DNA from: Kiritimatiellales bacterium
GTDB lineage: Bacteria; Verrucomicrobiota; Kiritimatiellia; Kiritimatiellales; Pontiellaceae
Length of the DNA: 8,937 nucleotides
Direction: 5' to 3'
NCBI GenBank assembly: GCA_021734595.1
Contig: JAIPIO010000165.1
Coordinates: forward strand, 1-8,937
The stretch's first letter is position 1; every line of letters starts with the position of its first letter. Below are positions 1 through 4,391 of this stretch, in pieces. A program made the position numbers and the translations under genes. Below the pieces are notes generated by a model that made no database searches, was not told where the DNA came from, and saw only the letters and a list, made by a program, of their open reading frames with translations.

Positions 1-373
1 AGCCCAGCGGCTCGCACGCACCAAAACCCTCCGCCAATTCCGACCCGATCAACAGGTTGCGGACGGTGGACTCGCCGCTGGACAGATAAAAGTCGTTCTG
101 CACATACCATGGCCCCACGATAATCCGGTGGCCGGCAATCAGCTCCTGCAACCGCGCCCGGTTCTGCGGACGGATCTCCAGATAATCCTCCAGGCAGACC
201 GTCTGCGCATCCAAATGAAAGATAAAGTCGGGGTAGTCATCGTAGATCGCCAGCAGGTGATCCATCAAATCCAACAACCGAAGACGGAAGACCTCAAAGC
301 TCTGGTACCATTCCCGGTCCCAATGGGTATGCGATACAACATGGAAGGTACGGGGTTGTTTATCGGTCATCAT
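1..373 (-). CDS. GH38 alpha-mannosidase-like hydrolase, N-terminal part (runs off left edge)
   Basis: Only about the first 124 residues are in the window; the gene continues past base 1. The translation opens with a short lead and then HVVSHTHWDREWY at residues 11-23, the metal-site signature of glycoside hydrolase family 38. By homology with characterised GH38 enzymes, H17 and D19 should bind the catalytic zinc. Further on are a DAQT segment and a GPWYVQNDFYLSSGES stretch followed by VRNLL, a pattern I associate with the bacterial MngB (mannosylglycerate hydrolase)/alpha-mannosidase branch. The predicted role is retaining hydrolysis of alpha-mannosyl linkages; the substrate cannot be fixed from this fragment. 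No signal peptide is seen, so it is probably cytoplasmic. Two tandem ATG codons (371-373 and 368-370) are preceded by AAGGG at 379-383; either could be the start. It overlaps the 3' end of the upstream GxGYxYP gene by 11-14 bases, implying one operon and coupled translation. Confidence 0.88.
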   Translation of the reverse strand, partial: MMTDKQPRTFHVVSHTHWDREWYQSFEVFRLRLLDLMDHLLAIYDDYPDFIFHLDAQTVCLEDYLEIRPQNRARLQELIAGHRIIVGPWYVQNDFYLSSGESTVRNLLIGSELAEGFGACEPLG

Positions 374-2339
374 TTTTTCCCTTAAGGCTTAACCACTGCT
401 TTCTCAGGTGCAGGAAATTAGGCCAGTCCACAATCTTCACCTTGGCGTCGGGATACTTTTTCTCCATCTCTTCCACGACCGTTGTAATTTGGGTCGGGGT
501 CAAGAGAATGCAGCGCAACGGCTCGAAATGGTTTGCGGCGCGGCCATCTGACGCCTGCCGGTAGACCTTTTCCAAGGCACCCGCAAACCTGCCGCCAACG
601 ACATCGGCAACGGAAAATGGCTTTAGAAAAACCACCGGTGCCCCGTCGACAGATAAAGGCGGATTGGATACATGTACCCCGAAGCCTTCGGGATTGAGCC
701 GGGCACACATTTCCAGCCACGGATCATCCACTGCGGAGGTGATATAGAACGCGTTATAGTTGATCCCGTATCGCTCCCGAAGTTTTTCTGAAAAATTTTC
801 ATACGCTCTCAGGGCATCGGTCTGGACTCGCCCGGCCCGTTTGCCCGCCTGCAGGTAGTACGGGGAAAGGTATCCCGTCCCATCGGACTCTATACCGAAA
901 AAGTCCAGTTTCGTCCGGTTCTCCGCCATATACTGAAAGGCATGGGGAACCCGAAAGTTTAAAATGGGATTGATGCACCAGTTCAGGGGAATTTTGCCGC
1001 GCGCCGGATCGCGGTATATGGAAACCGCCGACTGGTTCAACCAGGCGGACCCGTCGTAATCCATCATCATAAACGCGATGTAGGTGGTCCCCGGCTCCAG
1101 CTTACGCAACGGAGGATATTCCCACTTGCAACCCGCCTGCGCAATCTTCGGCATATGCTGGAAAAACGAAGCATTGGCAATTCCGAAGGCGGCATCGGCA
1201 TCATTCAACATGTTGTAGGAAGTCAGAAGCTGCACAAACTGCCATTCCCCCGGAACCGCATCGTGCGGGTTTCCCTGCGCTTTTGTGTATTTGATCCACC
1301 AGGAAATAAATCCGCCGGCCACGCCGAAACGCCCGTCGCGCTGCTCATAGGAAATCTGCAGAATGTCGTTCCACGTTTTAAGATCCTCCCCCACGCGCTG
1401 GTTCGGATCATCCGAGGGGGCCGAATCCCCCCACGGGTACAAATCCACAAAAACAGCCCGTTTGCTGACCCAGAAATCCGCATTGTAGAGCCCGTTGTTT
1501 TGGAACTGCGCCCGATTCCCCAGACGGGCATACAGCTCCCGTCCATAAGCCGCCGTCTTCCACCGCTCCGGCGCGCCCCAAATATAGCCGTCGCAATTAT
1601 ACCACATCCAGTCAGCACTCAGTTGTTCCGACTTCAAAAACCGTTCAATGACAAAGCGGTACACATCGTTCTTCGCCGACCCGCAGCTTTTAAACTCGAT
1701 TCCGTCCAGTGAAACAGTGCTTGCTCCTCCTTGAAAAGCACCGCTCAAATCCAACTTCACCTGTAGGGCAGGAAACTTTTCTTTCAACCATACGCCGAGT
1801 GTGCCATCGGCCAGTCTGTCCGACACCGGAAGCCAATCCTCCGCCCCCGCGGCCATCAATGCCGCATTGAGCGTGGCACCCACGGAAACATCCCACAGCA
1901 CCAATCCTTTGATTTCCGACTCATAGCAGGAAAAAACGTCTTCCAGCGTATTCAGCCGCACGATGGAGTCCGACCGGATCCAGCCCTTTTGCTGGATCCA
2001 TTCCAGCCAAAAAGCATCCAAATCGGTTACCGGCACGGTTTCAACAACCGATGTCCCGCGATACTTGGATTCCAAATCAAAAAGAGAAAGCGCCGCGAGC
2101 AAATACAGCCGTGGCCGCTCGCGGTTGACTATCCCCTGCAGCGACGTGAGCGCATAGAAAATATCGGCCTGCTGCCGGACATCATTGATGCCCGCCGAAT
2201 CAAAATAGTTCCATACATCAAAAACCACCACACGGTCAGGCTCCGCCGACGGACCGCCCTTTGTAGCCATCATCGGATAGACAACCGAAGGAATTGCCAA
2301 CATACAGCAACATAGCAACACCCACACTACACTTTTCAC
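360..2339 (-). CDS. Exported GxGYxYP-domain protein (putative glycoside hydrolase-like)
   Basis: A protein of about 659 residues. I chose the GTG at 2337-2339 because a strong GTAGGAG ribosome site lies 5 bases upstream; an in-frame ATG at 2358-2360 would add seven residues but has only a weak GAG before it. The N-terminus (MKSVVWVLLCCCMLAIPSVVYP) is a signal peptide, so the product is exported to the periplasm or surface. Around residues 62-79 the stretch ALTSLQGIVNRERPRLYL is typical of the GxGYxYP N-terminal region. Near residues 421-435 a MMMDYDGSAWL segment sits where the family has its acidic motif. Around 451-463 is IPLNWCINPILNFR, and at 487-493 GTGYLSP is the family's namesake motif, with Ser-Pro in place of Tyr-Pro. 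The family is grouped with carbohydrate-active proteins, but I know of no settled reaction. It is the first gene of a probable operon with the GH38 gene. I am confident of the family, not of an activity. Confidence 0.85.
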   Translation of the reverse strand: MKSVVWVLLCCCMLAIPSVVYPMMATKGGPSAEPDRVVVFDVWNYFDSAGINDVRQQADIFYALTSLQGIVNRERPRLYLLAALSLFDLESKYRGTSVVETVPVTDLDAFWLEWIQQKGWIRSDSIVRLNTLEDVFSCYESEIKGLVLWDVSVGATLNAALMAAGAEDWLPVSDRLADGTLGVWLKEKFPALQVKLDLSGAFQGGASTVSLDGIEFKSCGSAKNDVYRFVIERFLKSEQLSADWMWYNCDGYIWGAPERWKTAAYGRELYARLGNRAQFQNNGLYNADFWVSKRAVFVDLYPWGDSAPSDDPNQRVGEDLKTWNDILQISYEQRDGRFGVAGGFISWWIKYTKAQGNPHDAVPGEWQFVQLLTSYNMLNDADAAFGIANASFFQHMPKIAQAGCKWEYPPLRKLEPGTTYIAFMMMDYDGSAWLNQSAVSIYRDPARGKIPLNWCINPILNFRVPHAFQYMAENRTKLDFFGIESDGTGYLSPYYLQAGKRAGRVQTDALRAYENFSEKLRERYGINYNAFYITSAVDDPWLEMCARLNPEGFGVHVSNPPLSVDGAPVVFLKPFSVADVVGGRFAGALEKVYRQASDGRAANHFEPLRCILLTPTQITTVVEEMEKKYPDAKVKIVDWPNFLHLRKQWLSLKGKNDDR

Positions 2340-2344
2340 GTATG

Positions 2345-2351
2345 CTCCTAC
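2345..2351 (-). promoter_or_regulatory. Ribosome binding site that decides a GTG start
   Basis: On the minus strand this reads GTAGGAG and ends 5 bases before the GTG at 2339. It lies inside the extra codons of the longer ATG-start alternative, which has no comparable site, so it favours the shorter GTG-start protein. Confidence 0.65.
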
Positions 2352-2401
2352 GTTACACATTTGTTATCTCGTTTTTCCGTGGCTACCCGCAGCATGCCAG
2401 C

Positions 2402-2448
2402 AAACAAACAACCATATCCATAGTACCCATATTTTGGTATGTTTGTTT
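2402..2448. repeat. Inverted repeat with 9-bp perfect arms
   Basis: AAACAAACA at 2402-2410 is repeated in inverted form as TGTTTGTTT at 2440-2448, with 29 bases between. Just inside, ACCA (2411-2414) can pair with TGGT (2435-2438) after a one-base bulge. It lies upstream of the minus-strand gene and its right arm overlaps a TATAAA-like element. It could be a pair of operator half-sites or an RNA hairpin; the AT-rich, low-complexity arms weaken the case. Confidence 0.45.
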
Positions 2449-2497
2449 ATATGTATCCTTTTTTTGGATTATCTCAAACATTTGTTTTAGATATTCT

Positions 2498-2515
2498 TTG
2501 CACCCAACGGTGCAA
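2498..2515. repeat. Perfect 7-bp inverted repeat, candidate operator
   Basis: TTGCACC (2498-2504), a 4-base CAAC centre, then GGTGCAA (2509-2515). The arms are perfect and of mixed composition, as expected for a dimeric repressor site or a short stable hairpin. It sits near the middle of the divergent intergenic region and could serve either direction. It belongs to a different sequence family from the TTTCCA palindromes. Confidence 0.5.
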
Positions 2516-2603
2516 TGATGCGACAAGACCCTGCCCGCATTCAAACTATATGAACCGTTTTTAAGGCCCTGCAAACCTTCCGAGAGTCAACCCCCGTCCA
2601 GGA

Positions 2604-2620
2604 TTTCCAGACTTTGGAAG
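2604..2620. repeat. TTTCCA-N5-TGGAAA palindrome, copy A
   Basis: Reads TTTCCAGACTTTGGAAG, matching 11 of 12 arm bases of the shared consensus. It is directly followed by a run of eight T residues (2621-2628), so on RNA it would be a weak hairpin with a U tract. It starts 31 bases before copy B. Confidence 0.8.
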
Positions 2621-2634
2621 TTTTTTTTCTGCCG

Positions 2635-2651
2635 TTTCCAATATTTGGAAA
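2635..2651. repeat. TTTCCA-N5-TGGAAA palindrome, copy B
   Basis: Reads TTTCCAATATTTGGAAA, matching all 12 arm bases, with arms that extend to 7 bp around a TAT centre. It starts 31 bases after copy A and 52 before copy C. Confidence 0.88.
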
Positions 2652-2686
2652 AATCCGCCTCGTTTTCATTTGTGCGGCTTGATAGA

Positions 2687-2703
2687 TTTCCAACCTTTGG
2701 AAA
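2687..2703. repeat. TTTCCA-N5-TGGAAA palindrome, copy C, abutting the sulfatase ribosome site
   Basis: Reads TTTCCAACCTTTGGAAA, matching all 12 arm bases with 7-bp arms. Its last bases overlap the start of the AAAAGGAG ribosome-binding stretch (2701-2708), so a protein or hairpin occupying it could affect translation initiation of the sulfatase. Confidence 0.88.
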
Positions 2704-2713
2704 AGGAGTTTTA

Positions 2714-4180
2714 ATGCGCATTCTATATCTTGATCTCGACACGTTGCGGCCCGACCATCTGGGATGCTACGGCTATCACCGCAATACCTCGCCCAACATC
2801 GACCGCATCGCGGCAGCAGGGGTGCGGTTTAACAACTACTACACGCCGGACGCCCCGTGCCTGCCGTCGCGCGCCTCGATGATGAGCGGCATGTTCGGCA
2901 TCCACCACGGGGCGGTCAACCACGGCGGCAGCAATGCCGACCGGCGCACCGAGGGCGCGCCGCGCGGTTTTCAGGACCGGCTGCTCAACCACTCACTGCC
3001 GGGCTTTCTGAGCGAAACGCTCAAGCACCACACCTGCTACATCGGTGGATTCGGTCGCCGCCACTCGCTGTGGTCGTTCTACGCCGGCTTCCGGGAAATC
3101 CACGACACCGGCAAGGGCGGTATGGAGTCCGCCGAGGATGTGACCCCCGCCGCGCTGGATTGGATCGGGCGCAACGCGCAGAAGAAAGACTGGTTCCTGC
3201 ACATCAACTATTGGGATCCGCACACCCCCTATCGCGCACCGGCGGCATTCGGCAACCCGTTCGCGGACGAACCGCTTCCCGCATTCTACACGCAGGAGCG
3301 GATCGACGAACACCGCAAACTACCCGGTCCGCATACCATCCAGGACATCAGCATGTACGACAACACCGAGTTTCCCGACTGGCCACGCCAGCCCGGCGAG
3401 GTAGCGGACATGGCGGACCTGCGGCGGCTGATCGACGGCTACGACTGCGGCACCCGCTACATGGACGGCCACATCGGCCAGCTTTTCCAGGCATTGGAAA
3501 AACAGGGTGTGATGGACGATCTCGTGATTATCATATCCGCCGACCACGGCGAAAACCTTGGCGAGCTGGGTATCTACGCCGAGCACGGCACCGCCGACCA
3601 GATTACCTGCCGCATCCCCATGATTGTCCGCTGGCCGGGAAAAACCAAGGCCGGTCATGTGGACGACGGCCTGCACTACAACATCGACCTCTGCCCCACC
3701 CTCGCGGAGCTGACCGGCGAGGAAGGCGAACCGGAATGGGAGGGCCGCAGCTTTGCCGCGTCGCTGACCGACGGCGCGGACACGGGGCACAACGCGCTGG
3801 TACTGAGCCAATGCTGCCACGGCTGGCAGCGCTCGGTGCGCTGGGGCGACTGGATCTATATCCGCACCTTCCACGACGGATACCACACCCACTTTGCCGA
3901 GGAAATGCTCTTCAACCTGAAGGACGACCCCCACGAGCAAAAAAATGTGATTGAACAGCACCCCGAAGCGACGGAACAGGGTCGGAAGATCTATGAAAAA
4001 TGGCATGCGGAGATGATGGCGACCATGCCCTACGGGCACACCGAAGATCCGCTTCAGAACGTCCTGCGCGAAACACCGCTGCACTGCCGCTACGACATGG
4101 ACGAATATTTCCAACGGTTGGAAAACAGCGGTCGCGGTCACTGGATCGAAACGATCAAGGCGCGGCACCCAGAGCTGTAA
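2714..4180 (+). CDS. Sulfatase (formylglycine-dependent, Cys-type), apparently cytoplasmic
   Basis: A 488-residue protein of the alkaline phosphatase/sulfatase superfamily that should remove sulfate esters, most likely from sulfated sugars. The N-terminus YLDLDTLRPDHLGCYGY (residues 5-21) is the metal-binding opening of the family. C49-LPS-R53 is the CxPSR signature in which Cys is converted to formylglycine by an anaerobic sulfatase-maturing enzyme or FGE; neither is encoded here. WDPHTPY (167-173), SADHGE (275-280) and WPGK (307-310) are further active-site motifs. The length is normal for the family. The ATG at 2714 is chosen because AAGGAG (2703-2708) lies 5 bases upstream; the frame is open back to a TTG at 2645, but that extension has no ribosome site and is not a signal peptide. 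With no signal peptide, a cytoplasmic location is inferred. Copies of the TTTCCA palindrome lie before, within and after the gene. Substrate unknown. Confidence 0.95.
   Translation: MRILYLDLDTLRPDHLGCYGYHRNTSPNIDRIAAAGVRFNNYYTPDAPCLPSRASMMSGMFGIHHGAVNHGGSNADRRTEGAPRGFQDRLLNHSLPGFLSETLKHHTCYIGGFGRRHSLWSFYAGFREIHDTGKGGMESAEDVTPAALDWIGRNAQKKDWFLHINYWDPHTPYRAPAAFGNPFADEPLPAFYTQERIDEHRKLPGPHTIQDISMYDNTEFPDWPRQPGEVADMADLRRLIDGYDCGTRYMDGHIGQLFQALEKQGVMDDLVIIISADHGENLGELGIYAEHGTADQITCRIPMIVRWPGKTKAGHVDDGLHYNIDLCPTLAELTGEEGEPEWEGRSFAASLTDGADTGHNALVLSQCCHGWQRSVRWGDWIYIRTFHDGYHTHFAEEMLFNLKDDPHEQKNVIEQHPEATEQGRKIYEKWHAEMMATMPYGHTEDPLQNVLRETPLHCRYDMDEYFQRLENSGRGHWIETIKARHPEL
3484..3500. repeat. TTTCCA-N5-TGGAAA palindrome inside the sulfatase gene (copy D)
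   Basis: Reads TTTCCAGGCATTGGAAA, matching all 12 arm bases, and encodes part of LFQALEK. FQxLE is a plausible amphipathic-helix sequence, so chance is possible here. The flanking T and A that complete the six-base arms come from synonymous or neighbouring codons. Confidence 0.6.
4108..4124. repeat. TTTCCA-N5-TGGAAA palindrome near the sulfatase 3' end (copy E)
   Basis: Reads TTTCCAACGGTTGGAAA, a perfect 7-bp-arm palindrome coding for part of YFQRLEN. It uses CAA and TTG in a gene that mostly prefers CAG and CTG/CTC for these residues. It starts 73 bases before the next copy. Confidence 0.75.
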
Positions 4181-4197
4181 TTTCCAATGATTGGAAG
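4181..4197. repeat. TTTCCA-N5-TGGAAA palindrome, copy F, directly after the sulfatase stop
   Basis: Reads TTTCCAATGATTGGAAG, matching 11 of 12 arm bases. It begins at the base after the TAA stop codon (4178-4180) and lies 31 bases before copy G. Confidence 0.85.
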
Positions 4198-4211
4198 TTG
4201 ACGCCGGGTTT

Positions 4212-4228
4212 TTTCCAATCCCTGGAAA
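4212..4228. repeat. TTTCCA-N5-TGGAAA palindrome, copy G
   Basis: Reads TTTCCAATCCCTGGAAA, matching all 12 arm bases. It lies in the sulfatase-parE intergenic region, 31 bases after copy F and 32 before the degenerate copy H. Confidence 0.85.
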
Positions 4229-4243
4229 TTCTGCTGTACTTTG

Positions 4244-4260
4244 GTTCCAATCCTTGAAAA
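4244..4260. repeat. Degenerate TTTCCA-N5-TGGAAA palindrome, copy H
   Basis: Reads GTTCCAATCCTTGAAAA, matching 10 of 12 arm bases. The ATCC in its centre matches copy G. Its spacing (32 bases after copy G) supports it as a decayed member of the array. Confidence 0.6.
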
Positions 4261-4305
4261 AACTGTCCCCTGCGCCCTTCCCCCGGAATATTGCTGGGCG
4301 AACAC

Positions 4306-4334
4306 TTGATGCGCGGGGAGCAAGTTGCTATATT
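4306..4334 (+). promoter_or_regulatory. Sigma70-type promoter for parE-parC
   Basis: TTGATG (4306-4311) and TATATT (4329-4334) are separated by exactly 17 bases, a near-ideal -35/-10 arrangement. Transcription would start near 4341, giving a leader of about 50 bases before the parE ATG. It lies downstream of all the TTTCCA palindromes, so parE-parC need not depend on sulfatase transcription. Confidence 0.65.
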
Positions 4335-4380
4335 TTGTGGCTTGAGAAGAGAAAAAACCCATATATTGTGGTTTTAGAAG
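4331..4380 (+). repeat. Imperfect 19-bp direct repeat in the parE promoter and leader, 31 bp apart
   Basis: Bases 4331-4349 and 4362-4380 match at 16 of 19 positions around a shared TTGTGG core and an AGAAG end. The first copy covers most of the -10 element and the start region; the second covers the leader and the beginning of the ribosome site (AGAAGG, 4376-4381). The second copy also contains a TATATT (4362-4367), but no -35 element lies at the right distance. Confidence 0.55.
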
Positions 4381-4391
4381 GATTTAGAGAA

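Larger units (their letters stand above)
2352..2603. other. Divergent intergenic region between the GxGYxYP and sulfatase genes
   Basis: The whole gap between the two divergent starts is about 374 bases, and no supported gene lies in it. The part at 2400-2500 is AT-rich and holds two inverted repeats, listed separately. Both transcription units should start in this gap, but I see no fully convincing sigma70 promoter. The best plus-strand candidate is TTGGAT (2464-2469), 17 bases, TTAGAT (2487-2492). On the minus strand TATAAA (2451-2446) could be a -10 element, but its best -35 match, TTGAGA (2477-2472), is 20 bases away, which is too far. These promoter calls are weak. Confidence 0.4.

Noticed and set aside
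128..385. Plus-strand 85-codon frame at the left edge
   Set aside because: The minus strand here clearly encodes the GH38 N-terminus and the overlapping end of the GxGYxYP gene.
2065..2075. TTGGATTCCAA palindrome inside the GxGYxYP gene
   Set aside because: The arms are in the opposite order and the spacing differs from the array; it looks like coincidental coding sequence.
2645..2713. Longer sulfatase starting at a TTG at 2645
   Set aside because: The TTG lies inside palindrome B, has no ribosome site, and adds no signal peptide; the ATG at 2714 has AAGGAG at ideal distance.
3320..4168. Long minus-strand open frame (282 codons) opposite the sulfatase gene
   Set aside because: It mirrors a GC-rich coding gene with clear sulfatase motifs; its translation is low-complexity, hydrophobic and lacks recognisable domains. 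The similar plus-strand frame at 2857-3954 is Arg/Pro-rich and also a shadow.
2604..4260. CRISPR-like array (regular 31-bp spacing of similar repeats)
   Set aside because: The repeats are 17-bp self-palindromes, spacings are 31, 52 and 73 with gene sequence between, there are no uniform spacers, and no cas genes are visible.
2604..4260. Transposon or insertion element bounded by inverted repeats
   Set aside because: Each box is palindromic in itself rather than forming a left/right terminal pair, and the enclosed gene is a sulfatase, not a transposase. No target-site duplication was seen.
4278..4288. TTCCCCCGGAA as a decayed copy continuing the 31-32 bp period
   Set aside because: It is near the expected position but its spacer is four bases too short and it lacks the A/T inner arm bases; too weak to claim.
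4191..4391. Longer ParE using the frame open from 4191
   Set aside because: The extension would translate the palindromes and the -35/-10 promoter and has no family similarity; the ATG at 4392 begins the conserved protein.
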